From Xiphias gladius (lineage: Eukaryota > Chordata > Actinopteri > Istiophoriformes > Xiphiidae): a DNA stretch of 64,000 nucleotides. Position 1 is the stretch's first letter, and the number at the start of each line of letters is the position of its first letter. The notes beneath the pieces are model-generated. The model saw only the letters and a program-made list of their open reading frames with translations, did no database searches and was not told the DNA's origin. The position numbers and the translations under genes are program-made. Shown here piece by piece: positions 48,127-59,600 of this stretch. The stretch is taken from positions 22,647,558 to 22,711,557 of the forward strand of contig NC_053410.1 in NCBI RefSeq assembly GCF_016859285.1, given 5' to 3'.

Positions 48127-48545
48127 CTGTTGTGAGTTGTTTGATCAGTGGTCTCAGGAGGAAAATCCCGCTTTTTTTAAGCCGATGATTTCCATTTCCA
48201 GTTACTTGAAAATTTCCCGCCTACCTACACACCTGTTCCTCATTTCCCTCATCTGCTTCCCGGTATTTATCACAGCCCTTTTCCCCAGTCAGTTGCCAGA
48301 TGTCTCTGTGTGTTTCCCTTTGTGCTGCTCATGCTGTGGACTCCTCTTCCTGCTAAGTGGTTGTAGTTACCTCAATACGTGCCTGCCTGCCTGCAAGCCT
48401 GGTCCTCATTAATTAATCTATTAAAGTTTCTTCATTTCACCATCCTGCCTGTTTGTCTGCATTTTGGTCCTCCCTGCCTGCTCTCCTACCACCAGCTGTG
48501 GCAGTACGATCTGGTCTAATATGAACCCAGCAGATAAGCTCCTAC
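48127..48545 (+). mobile_element. Ty3/Gypsy LTR with primer-binding site and start of gag
   Basis: The LTR-like end TTTCTTCATTTCACC, CTGTTTGTCTGCATTTTGGTCC and GCTGTGGCA is followed by GTACGATCTGGTC and ATGAACCCAGCAGA. This is the familiar LTR / primer site / gag-start junction of fish Gypsy elements. The gag frame stops within a few codons and no pol was found, so it is a fragment. The left LTR edge (about 48127) is estimated. Confidence 0.55.
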
Positions 48546-48549
48546 TCAG

Positions 48550-50390
48550 CCTGCCATTTACCTGGGAGGATTGTGGAGTGTCTAAAGACACTTCTCTTAG
48601 ACTTCCTAGAGTCACTGGCTACCTTTTGGAAGCTGGACCCTGAATAAACCCAAAAGGTAGCCTTCTACAGATGGAGGCTTATCTTCCGCTCTGATCAGTG
48701 TCCTGTTTCTTGCAAGCCTATCACCTTTACCACCTATACAGCCATGCTGCATGCCTCCAAGGGACCTGCTTCCCAGGCTCCTTCTCCTGCAGCTAGCACC
48801 GGACCTGCTAGCCTCCGGCCTGCACCCTAGTCGGCTAGCCTCCAGCCTGTTTTATGGTCAACTAGCACTTGATGTCCTCGCCACCTGCCTGCCAGCCAGT
48901 GTGCTGAACCCAATCCTACACCACAAATGGTTAGACCCTGGTTTGTTTGCCTGCTGCCAGCTCTGGAGTTGTTGGCCTCTGCCAGCCTCCATTCAGTTTC
49001 TCAGTCAGCTAGCATCAGATCTGATAGCCATCAGGGTTATTCTCATGAAATCCTGGATTCAAAGATTTCAAACATGAACATTTTAAAAAGACATAATGTC
49101 ATTTTCTTTTGAAAAATTAAAAAAACAAGGTCTTAAGTAATCAGGACTGTTAATCTCAAAACATGTTGACAATATATCCCATTTTTATTCACATTTCACC
49201 AAACAAGTCCTTGAAAAATCTTATTACCGCAAAAACACCAAAAACATTAGAAAAAAAAAATAATTATTTGTATTTTTGAAATTGAATTATTAATAGGCCT
49301 GCAGTTAAATTAATTTTTTTTTTTTTTTACAAAACACATTTATTTCATTTTACTGATTTTCTCTCATTACCACAACACCCCCTACAATTTACAACCTGCT
49401 TTTTGTGATATTTCATGGAAACCTGACATACTTTAAAAGTCATGCTGCAAAACTGAAATAACAAAACTTATATATTCTTGACACGCATTGAAAAGCAAAA
49501 TATTATTTGTTAAATAATTAATTACCCTCTCAATTAGCACCTGTTTTGGTAATGACATGCATGTTTTGGAAATTAGGGAGATGATTGCAGTAATGAGAAT
49601 TAGTAAGATTGATTTTTTTTTTTTTTTAATTATTATCATTCTTGCATTCGTAACATGATCTAAGTCAATAACAAAGACAACTGCATAGAAACACCTTAAC
49701 TCCTTAACTCAATAAAATGTGAAATTAAAAAAACATTAGTTGAGCTAAGCTCATAGCTTGTTTCTGGTTAACATATACAAAATGTTAAAAAAAATAAAAA
49801 AAAAAATAAAATAACAGAACACACACAATCACAAATGCCATTAAATTAGCCTGATAAAGGAAAATGTGAAACTGTGAACCCTGCTTAGACCTATAGGAGA
49901 ACTCTGAACACGTGCCCTTACATCCACCCCACTCCTGCATTTCACCTCCAAAGAACTGAATAAAAGTTCAGAATTTAAAGTGTTCAATTAATTTATTAAT
50001 TCTGGTCAGAATCAACCCTTGACCTTAAAATCAAAGTTCTTGGGGATTTTACAAGCAAGTATGTGAGAGAGACATTAGGTTTAATAATCCAGAAGGGCTT
50101 TAGTCTGCCAAACTGAGCCCTGCACAGCTTGTGCCACAGATGCTGACTGAAACACTTTCTGTGGAGTCTCTCCATTGTGTCATTCAATGCCCTCTTTGAG
50201 AATACTGGTCCAGAGTTTTGTGGTTCAGACCTTTGCGACTTCACAGGGTTTTCAAGAGGACACCCCCTTGAAAGAGGTTTGAGTGAATTTGGCTCTCTCC
50301 TTTGCCCATCATCTTCTACCGTTAATTTATGGGTATATTCTAAATTGCAAATTCTGAATCTTAGACAAGGAGTCTACGAAAAGGTTTAGG
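48550..50390. other. Gene-free DNA
   Basis: 48590-49075 is C-rich with repeated GCTAGCCTCC-like phrases, possibly decayed gag-adjacent DNA. A 13-base inverted repeat is at 48617-48662. After 49080 the sequence is very AT-rich with poly(A)/poly(T) runs. No gene seen. Confidence 0.4.
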
Positions 50391-50394
50391 ACTT

Positions 50395-50610
50395 GTCACA
50401 ACTACACAACTGCCAGTTCACTGGGTACACCAATTCAGTCTAATACAACAGTCCTGCAATTAATCCTCCCTTCATGAAGGTGATAATGTTCTGTTTTTTG
50501 CTGAAACTGTTTCAGACAGTTGATTTAATTCTATAGAGGCTGTAGTTTATACTGCTGTTGAAGTGTACTGCATTATACTGAGGTGTTTCTAATATCTAAT
50601 TTGCCCTCAT
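50395..50610 (+). repeat. Dispersed fish repeat
   Basis: ACTGGGTACACCAATTCAGT, CTAATACAACAGTCCTGCAA, GGTGATAATGTTCTG, GTTTCAGACAGTTGATTTAA and TATACTGAGGTGTTTCTAAT follow the order of a common fish repeat. Recognition only. Confidence 0.45.
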
Positions 50611-50619
50611 TCATATAAA

Positions 50620-52205
50620 TAGGGAGGAAAAGTCTTAAAAACCTCTCAGTATAATGTAACATAACTGACTTTTGTTTTCATTTACAAACAAATGAAAGAC
50701 ATTATTCTCAGCTACATGTTAACACCATTGCAATGTTAGTGTTGTGTGTCTGTGTGTCATGCTGAACCAGATGACTACACATATGACTCAAAATGAATCT
50801 GCCCACATCCCATATGACCAGGCCACTGGAAATAGACATGCTGGTCTCCAATAAGCTGGACTGAAATTCTATTCGGCTTTCATCTTCTTAACGAGTGTCA
50901 CATCTTAAGAACTCAAGTTCAGTAGTGTACATCATGGTGAACAAGATGACTTACACACACACGAAGCCTTGCATTAGATTTGATCAGTATCAGCCTACTG
51001 GTACGTAACCAATCATATCAAACAAATCATACGTCACATCCAATGAGGTGGTGTTTCTGTCATTCTGATCATTGTGCTGCTGGTCATGCTATCTGCTCTG
51101 ACTTGCTACATAATGTTGTTGTTTGATGTGTGTCTAGTTTCATATTACCATATAGCATAACATCTCTTCCCTAATGCATTTTGTGTATCTCAATAATATG
51201 TGCCTATTTGGTTATGTAGCCCTGGTGGGCTTATTGTGCTCCTAACTGAATTCTTTAATGCTTATTAGATGTATTGATGAGCAAAAGCGCAAAGCTGTTT
51301 GTTGTGATACGTATTCGTATTTCATTTGATATAGGTGTCTCAAATGGAAACATAGAAAGTTATATCCATGTAATATGCAACATACAGTGGAGTCCAAAAG
51401 TCTGAGACTTTTCCCACTGTAAATGGTGCACATGATTATGTGCAAAACAGATTCTACATAGGGGGAGAGTGACTAATCAATTCCAAGATCAGATCAGATG
51501 ATAATGTCAAGTTATGCCAGAGATTATAAATTATAAGCAAAAAAGAGAAATAACCTGTGCAAGTACAACTACAGCCTGATCTCTGGCCAATGTTGGGGTC
51601 AATGGCCTTTCCCATGGGCACCTCCGTGGTGGTAATGAGGCAGTGGCAAGAGCTGCTCTTTCACTTTTCCAACCCACAATTATATTGCTGTTCCAGCGAA
51701 TCAAATGTGTGACCTTTTGGTCACAAGCCCACTTGTTGGTGTGCATATCATTTTTCACATACCAGGCCTGGATTAATATGGCAAAACACAAAAAATTAGC
51801 CACAGGGGAATAGTTTTGATAGTGTCCACTGAGTCAAAAGTGTGTAAATCCTCTACAGAAAATTTCAAGAGGAATACTTGAAAACCCAAAAACAATTCAA
51901 TTCTGCTATCAAGGGACTGCTTTGTTCATGCTTGAATGTCCTATATATGTATGTAATTTTTTTTCTATACTTGCTGATAAACCACTTTTGCTGAAGACAA
52001 ACGGAGATAAAAATTTTTACTTAATATTGGATTGGAACTTTAAGAGTTTCAACCATAACTGGGAGTTTTCTTCACACTTTCTTTGAACTGGGCTTTTGTC
52101 CTGCACTCTAGATTTGCAGAGTATATTTTAATATGTCAGCTCAACATGTACGATATGTCTATTGGACAGTTAAAACATCACACATTGGCAATTAACATCG
52201 ACAAG
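50620..52205. other. Gene-free DNA
   Basis: ACATACAGTGGAGTCCAAAA followed by GTCTGAGAC at 51381 resembles a Tc1-type terminal sequence. I could not find a convincing partner end. No gene seen. Confidence 0.3.
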
Positions 52206-52210
52206 CATCA

Positions 52211-52269
52211 CACTGGATCATATACTGTGAAACACGTTGCAGTGTTCCACAGTATATGTAACTCCAGTG
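52211..52269. repeat. Long imperfect inverted repeat (hairpin)
   Basis: CACTGGA, CATATACTGTG and AACAC pair with AGTGTT, CACAGTATATG and TCCAGTG across a short loop near 52236-52240. About 23 base pairs form with one asymmetric bulge. Could be a MITE centre or a small-RNA hairpin. Confidence 0.6.
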
Positions 52270-53084
52270 TCCACATGATATCAATTGAAGCATCACTTCA
52301 GATAACTCTTTGTTACACCTTATTGTTGTGGACTAAAACGATTTCATTTACTCATTTTCCACAGCCTACGTGGTTTGTGTCTTGCATGTTCTGTTTGTTT
52401 CTAAAAAGTTTTTCATTTTTCCTTCAATATTTCTGTGTCAGAAATATTTTTTCCCCTTTTGAATTTTATGCCCCTCACTTCTCAGCAATAAAGACTGAAC
52501 TGATTGAACACGAAGATACTTTTATGAGGCCTCATTAACCTGAATAACCCTGTTCAACGGATTGACCAATAAAAACTACTACATGTGTTCCGTACTTATT
52601 TCTAGCATTGGTCAACCTTTTTTGAATTCTTAACTCTAACCCTAATCTTTAACTTTACCCAAAATTGTTTTTACATATATTAGAATGCTCAAAGATGGCT
52701 AAACCAAAAAGGTTTGAAAAAAGTGAAAAAACTTTGACTGTAAAATAATTACAAAGCAATCTACGATCTGCAGGTCGATCAGACATAGTATTTTAAAGAT
52801 ATTTACAGCTCATTTTCTGTAATATTGAGATTTGAAGAAAACACTGGCCTTTGAATTTGCGTTAATTTGTGATGTCGTGACGCTTTATGTTGTTTATACT
52901 TGGTTCAATAACTGTGGCACTGATTTTTTTTATTATTTTGGAATTTCAGACATACAGTGCACACATGAGAGACGTAGTGGACTTCTTAAGTAGCTCACTG
53001 GTTAATAACCCCTGCAGAAATCCTAAATTTGCACATACCATATAGCACTGTTTTCTATATGAAGGGACATGCAGTGCATTGCTG

Positions 53085-53385
53085 TCCAACTAACACATTT
53101 TTGATTCATCAGACCACAGAATCTTTTGCACTTCTGGAGTCTTTTGCGTGGCTTTTTCCTGGCTCCAGGCTGTTGTCATGTCACATGTCTTCCTCTAGTG
53201 ACTTCCCTCTGGTCACTGAGAAGCTCTGCCCAAAATTCATGAGTTGCTGCACTGACTGCGATCTCCTTTCACAGCCACAGAGCTGTGGTTCTTTGGCCTC
53301 CTGCCTGGCTGATGCCTCCAGTTGGAAGAGTCTAGCTGATTTCACATTCTTTCTTTTGCTAATGTTGGAACTTACTGGGTTTTGA
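53085..53385 (+). repeat. Possible degraded fish repeat
   Basis: GATTCATCAGACCACAGAAT and the following text resemble a widespread fish repeat that usually reads TTTCATCAGACCAGAGAAT. Divergence is high. The 118-codon frame across it has no recognised domain. Confidence 0.3.
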
Positions 53386-53399
53386 GATGCTTACCAGGG

Positions 53400-55770
53400 A
53401 TCAGTTAATCTAAATTTGATGTCGATGCTATTTTGTTTCCATACTTTTGCCACAAGATGGCAACCCTGCCTTTGTCACCACATGTACAAACTAACTTTCT
53501 ACTGTAACTCTTTGAATAATATCACCCATATTATTCGGGAGTTATTATCAATAATATCAGAATTTCTGTCCTGAATTTATTTAATTTACCTTTATATAAT
53601 TCTAATTCTTTATGTAATTCTAATTCTCCAAGCAGGGTAATAAAAATGAGTTACGATTACAACACAAGAGCTGCTCCCAGATTAAAAAGAGTGGATACTG
53701 TATATACATGTCCTTTCATAGGCAGGAAAAAACACATTATAATATGAAAATGTCTTATAATATTTTGTGATGAGGTCATATAAAAAAAAACTAGATAAAA
53801 AGATAATGGGAATCAGAATAGTAATTACAAAATCCGACATGGTTATATCTGTCAGTTTTGCAATTATTTTATACCTTCAGTTTTAGTTACTATAAAGACA
53901 GATGCTGGACCAATTAATACCTTTATCCAACTGTAGTCCAACATAACTTGCTACAGGGCAGATGTTCCATCATTTCTTCTGACATACAATACACCACCAG
54001 ACCACAGAGGCCTACACTCAGTTACTATATAAGTGCACTTTGGGGGTACGACTGCTTAGGTTTAATAATGATTTCAACATGAAACATAATCTGCACATCA
54101 CACAAAATAATGCTCATGTACTTTTCTTAGTCACCTTACTAGGGAAAAAATAGAACCTCTAACCATCCTACCAAACCTCTGTACCACTCCATTTATTTAA
54201 TATCACGACTGATCTGTATCTAAATCTATTTCTGTACTAAGTGATTGCTCATGCCAAAACATTGTCCGTCAATACTCATTATTTTTATTAGTTTATTTGG
54301 ATGTCAGACTTGTAGCTTGGTGCAATAAATTAAAGTTTACTACACACTTTAACTACATCATATTCTTCTCTACGATTGACACTGCACCTAAAACATTCAA
54401 AATGATCCTGGTATAATAAGCTCCATTTCCTGCTCCTTCATTAATTTGCAAGTAGTACATGCAAGTAGTCTATTGTATAAAAATGTAAACAGTCAATAGT
54501 ATAAATAGTTAGGTGTGGAGGCTGGGACACTTTTCTCTCTGTAGTTCCTACAGTTTCTCATTTATTGCAGAACTGGTGCGAGAATATGGTAATATCTTCA
54601 GACCCTTCTCTTTCAGATCCAACTGAATCACACTCACTGACCCTGGACACAGTAGGGAGTCACAATATCCTTATTGTGGATTGCTTGCATATGACACAGC
54701 ATAGACCTGGTACGAGAGGTCCTTGTTGACTAAAATAGTGTGAATCACTCCTGGCAGAAGAATCAGTGCTAATGCAATTCTCTTTCATTTCCTTTCATAA
54801 GCACAAATTAGATCAGCATCTCGGAGATGTAAAAGCTAATGTGTTCGGGCTGCTGGTGATTTCCCCTGAACTCAACTTCAGCTCCAGCTAACTACTACAT
54901 TACTCACACCACTTCCACTTCCCATTACGCCTTGTGTCATGTGCACATGAATGATCCGACTCTAGGAGATGACCTCATGTGTGGGTGTGAGTGACTATGA
55001 ATGCTCCTTTCAGACGTTTTAATTGTTCTAATATTTACTTTGGTACAAGCTATGACACATATTCACTGCTCAGGCCTATATAATGCCACGTCTAATTCTA
55101 CAGCACTTGAGGTTTGAGAGAGTGGCTTTAATAAGTGTTTGACTTTATTTCAATTAGGGGGACACTAGTTTATACCATCCTGCTATTTCCACAAATAAAT
55201 TTCTTTATTCCTTGTTTTATTTGTGCATAAATGACCTAGTTCCTTTACTTTAAACTCCTATTGATGTGGCCAGGAGAGTTTACAGGTATGTCCAGATTAC
55301 CCTGCTAAGGGGTCCAGTGCAAAAATGAGCCTCTGGGCTCTTGATAACCCCCTGGTCTTCTCACCGTCTGTGGTTTTTCTATGCTGGGATATTACCTCCC
55401 CCCAGTTTGCTGTGTGGTAATTTGATTGAATACAAAATAATTTAAAAATCTACAACAAGAAAGCACAAAACTGGAATAGTGAAGATCTTTAATCTAGATT
55501 TTAACATGTGCACCCCTCTCTAAAACAGGGAATCAGGTAATAAAGCAAGACCCATCTTAAAGGCTTTATCAGTCAGTTAATAATGTGCTTTATAACACAT
55601 TTCAAATTAAATTACTACAAACCAGTTGACATTAAGCCTTGAGCTTTCCAGGTCCCCAGAACAGTTGCCCGCCTTGCCCAGTTGGTGATCCAGCCTTGAG
55701 TATGATGATGATGATAGGAGGCATATTGGTGGAAGTAATGTGATTATTGTAGTTATTCTTATACATTCTT
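53400..55770. other. Gene-free DNA upstream of socs5
   Basis: AT-rich with no recognised gene or repeat. Confidence 0.4.
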
Positions 55771-55774
55771 TACT

Positions 55775-56170
55775 AACGACTCTTTCTCGTTGTGTGGCTC
55801 GTTACCTCCCAGGGAGCAAAATGAAACTTCTGGTCCAGCATATGCCCGGGTCTTCGGCCCGAGTCTGGTCCATGCACTCCACATCTGGGCTGATTCCGGC
55901 TTTTATCCTCCGGCGTTGGCTGACAGCCAGAAAGATTTTCTGTGTGTGCGCCAGAATTGGTCCAGATGTGGTAACCGGGGTTATTACTGAGCCAGAAGAA
56001 ACGCAATATGTGGCCCAAGTATTCGTCAGAATAATTTTGCTGCCTGGACTGTGGTTTCATTCGCTCCCCAGGCAGAGCCTGTGCTGGCCTTCTTACCTGG
56101 ATGACATCAGTGAGTCAGTAGCCTGGACTGGCCGGGACACCATCAGCATCACTTCACCTCTCCACGTTTC
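55775..56170 (+). repeat. Dispersed fish repeat abutting the socs5 promoter
   Basis: TGCCCGGGTCTTCGGCCCGA, GTCTGGTCCAT, GGCTGACAGCCAGA, GAATTGGTCCAGATGTGGTA, GATGACATCAGTGAGTCAGT and GGCCGGGACACCATCAGCAT resemble a scattered fish repeat that I recognise. The 145-codon open frame across it is probably incidental. Identity is uncertain. Confidence 0.4.
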
Positions 56171-56199
56171 CAAGTAGCTGCCAGCGGAGAGCTTCAGCC

Positions 56200-56682
56200 T
56201 CCTCTGTCCGCTCATTGGTGACACAGCACGCCCATCACTTGGAGCCAGCGCCGGGGCATTCCCTATCCGCGTGCTCCGTCGGAAGTGGCCGCCTTTCCCT
56301 CACCTCAATTGGACCGAGTCGCTGTCAGTCGGATTCACTCACGTTGAACATCGTCCGCCTCTCCGGCTCTCTGTCTGCTGAGACCGCCGTCATATTGGCT
56401 GCTAGAGGCAGCAGCGACCACGGCAGAAAAGAAGACCCCCACCATGATGAAGAACGGGCTTTCGCAGCACTTAAAGAATAATTTAACTTTTTAAACCATT
56501 TTGATTACTATTTAACTAATTAATGTCAAAATATTCGGGATGATACCGTCAAGTGTCCGCGTATCTTCAGTACTTTCATCCGACACCGTGGTCCGCAAAG
56601 GGGATATATGCCTGAATTCTCTTAATAGCCATTTTTTGCAGACAAAGAGAGCTGTTGAATAGGGCTTTCAGAAGGCACAAGG
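56200..56682 (+). promoter_or_regulatory. socs5 CpG-rich promoter and non-coding exon 1
   Basis: GC- and CpG-rich sequence from about 56200 ends in a good donor, AAGG then GTAAGA, at 56683. A non-coding first exon followed by a single coding exon is the known SOCS5 gene structure. The transcription start is not defined here. Confidence 0.55.
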
Positions 56683-59600
56683 GTAAGATATAATTCTAGA
56701 AACAAACCATTACTTGTCAAGCATGTCACATTTGTCTACGCAGCAACTGTAAGCAACACCGCACCACTTGGTTTATTTTTATAATTTTTTGAGTGAATTT
56801 TTCACAAGCTAACATGCTAACCCCCGTTAGCCAAAGCTAACTAAAACGCTAGAAACCCCCATGCTAACAGTTAGCATTTTTGACAGCTCGTAAGCCTGAA
56901 CCGTAAGATAGCCATCTGTTGCCAACTAAAAGAAAGCAGTTTCTAATTACTCCTGAAAATAATTATACGTCTAACAGAAGCCACTCAGCCAGCTTGGCAA
57001 ATATGAGTCTAGCTAACGTTATCTTCGCGGCTGTAGCTACATTAAGCGGTGTATTCGGTCCGGCTATGGATGGTTAACGTGTTAGCAAGTCAGCTAACTT
57101 GGCAGGTACCAGGGAAAAGTGGGGCCTCCAGAAACCTAAAGGCCTTCCAACCTTTTCAGTAGACCAGCTATAATAACGATATAGCTCGATTACTGTGTGT
57201 CTCGCATTGACACACCTGTAAATCTGTCCGTTAGTGTAATAGAACCGTACTGTACACGTTAATCTGTGTGACAAGATCCTGTTCAAACGAAGAAAGTACT
57301 GATATTGTAGGGATAACTTAAGGTAGTTAACGTTAACTCTGAACGGTGTTTGTCTAGAATGCAAGTTATGTTTTTGTTAAACATAATTTGACTTGACGAA
57401 ACACTTTTTTTTTTTTTTTTTTTTAGTCTGACTTGACTGAGTTTTCACTGAGTGAAAACTACTAACAGAGCTACATAAGGGCAGAATAATATTTTACATA
57501 CACTATGTTGATGCGCTCAAAAACAGTGCAATATTGAGTTGGGATATGTTTGCACATATTCTGGCTATTTGAAATTTCTATTTTTAATTAATAATACATT
57601 TCGCCTTTGTTTTGTGGAGGAAAAAACTAGATAGTATTTCGATGTTTTAATATTTGTTGAGATTTAAGTGATAGTAAGAATCAGTGTGTTTTATCAGTCA
57701 TTTGCAGACCCTGTATGGCTATCTGCCATCCCACATTTCTTTAAAAATGCGAGACGCTGCAGATATCTCATTAACTCTGGTCTGGTCTGAGCAGAGAAGG
57801 CGCCCTCCCTTAATCTTATCTTCTCTCTAGCCCTCTCTTAGATCAGTGTGATCCCAGGAGAATGGGTGTGTTGGGCTGCCGGAGAGCAGAAGTAGCCTAG
57901 TTCTGTTTTAGGGCGACTTTAAATGGTTGTGGACTGGATTGCACTATTGTTGTGGCCATTGTTGTCAGTGGCAACTGTCATAGAGTATTATATAGGACGA
58001 CTATAGTTTAAATAATCACTCTTGAATTAGCTGAGCAGAGTTAATTCTAGGCAGAAATCTGCAATGTGACATGCCTTAGCATTGTGGGTCTTGTTGTAGA
58101 CGTAGAATTCACTTTCTCGGTTGTAAAGTTGCATAAATGATTAGAGCAAGAGTTAAAACGTGATTATATCTTAGATTTGTCACTACATGGATTACGATGT
58201 TGCATGTTCTTATTTAGTGCGTTGGTGCAAAATATCTGATACGAGAATTTCGGTCATACAGTGGTTTGTATCGCCATCTTTCCATTAATTAAATGCACTG
58301 ACCTGAAAGGTAGTGATGCTGTGATGTTTGTTGTTGTTTGGTCAGACATGCACAGTAGTATTATTGTTGTCTGTTGTGGATGTCTCCAACAGTTTCTTTG
58401 ATGTCTCATAAAAATTGGAGCCATGCTTACAATGACACAGGGCAGATTAGCTAACTAATATTACATACTGGAAGAGTTTTCAGATCTCAGGGGTCAATCC
58501 CTCAAATTTGTAGTAATTCATACTATTTTTATGGATTAACTCCAGGCATTCTGTCTCTTTGCTTGTCAGGTTGAACATCTGAACCCTTGCGATTTATTAT
58601 TGTTAAATTGTGGTTACAGTCACGGGGTTAAGTTATAGGCATGTTTTACTTATACTTGGTCATAATTAACAAAGTTTTGGAGATCCTGGTCCCTTTTAGC
58701 AAGGTCTCGTGGTCACTGGAACTTTTCATTGTTTGTATTTTTTTAAGCGATTAGGAAGCTGAGGAATAAAACACACCAACCCGGATGGAAAATCCAGTCC
58801 CTCAAGATGTAACTGATATAACATTAACCTCACAATTCCAGTTCATCTTGGAGAGAAAACAGCAGGGTGTGAACATGCAGTTTTAGTTCATAGCTCAGTG
58901 TTTTTATGCTGAGAGCACAATTACAGAATTAAGACAAATGCTGGCAAATTTAGGCTGGTAAGACTGTGCTCCAACAAAAATTTTGACAAATCAGAGGCAG
59001 TTGTTTGCATGTTTTTATTTCTAAAGTTGGATTGGCTGGACAAATAGTTCAAGTACTTTTTGAGCCATGTTGTGTCTTTGAGGAATCCTTTGATCGCCTG
59101 TCTTGATTTAGTTTGAACTCAAATGTTTTTATAAGGAATTGTCAAGATGTATTAGTATGCAATTGAGCCAACGTACTGAAATTACACTTAAACGGCTTAA
59201 GTGACACTCCAGTTAAAATGTAACGTGAAAATGTGTAAGTAGGGATGTACTTCTCCCACTTTCTCTCTCCTGATTTTGATACCTAATTAGCTGATGCCTA
59301 GTAGAGGTCCTATACCCGTGCTCTGTTTTCTCCTTCCTATTTAAATGTATTCTTCAGATCACTGTTAAATCTGTTATACTTCGTGTAGCATGAGGCATGC
59401 CTCTTAATTAAAGGTGGAGACATTATACATCAACATTATTTTTGGTTTTTGCAGATTTGGTTTTATATTGATTCAGATTGTTGGTTAAACCGTTTTGTTA
59501 CAAATTTATAAAAACAATGACTGAGAAACATTATTTAATGCAGCTTAGTCAAGTCTGGCCAATACTTGATCCATTTACAAAAGGTCAAAATAGGTGTCAA

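Noticed and set aside
52215-52260. Resemblance of the hairpin arms to miR-144 (TATACTGT / ACAGTATA)
   Set aside because: Only the short core matches; the flanks and the genomic setting (no miR-451 neighbour) differ, so I do not call it miR-144.
52083-52538. A 151-codon open frame
   Set aside because: It runs through the hairpin and AT-rich DNA, has no recognisable domain, and has amino-acid content typical of random AT-rich sequence.
55740-56177. A 145-codon open frame
   Set aside because: It overlaps a likely dispersed repeat and ends before the socs5 island; no domain recognised.
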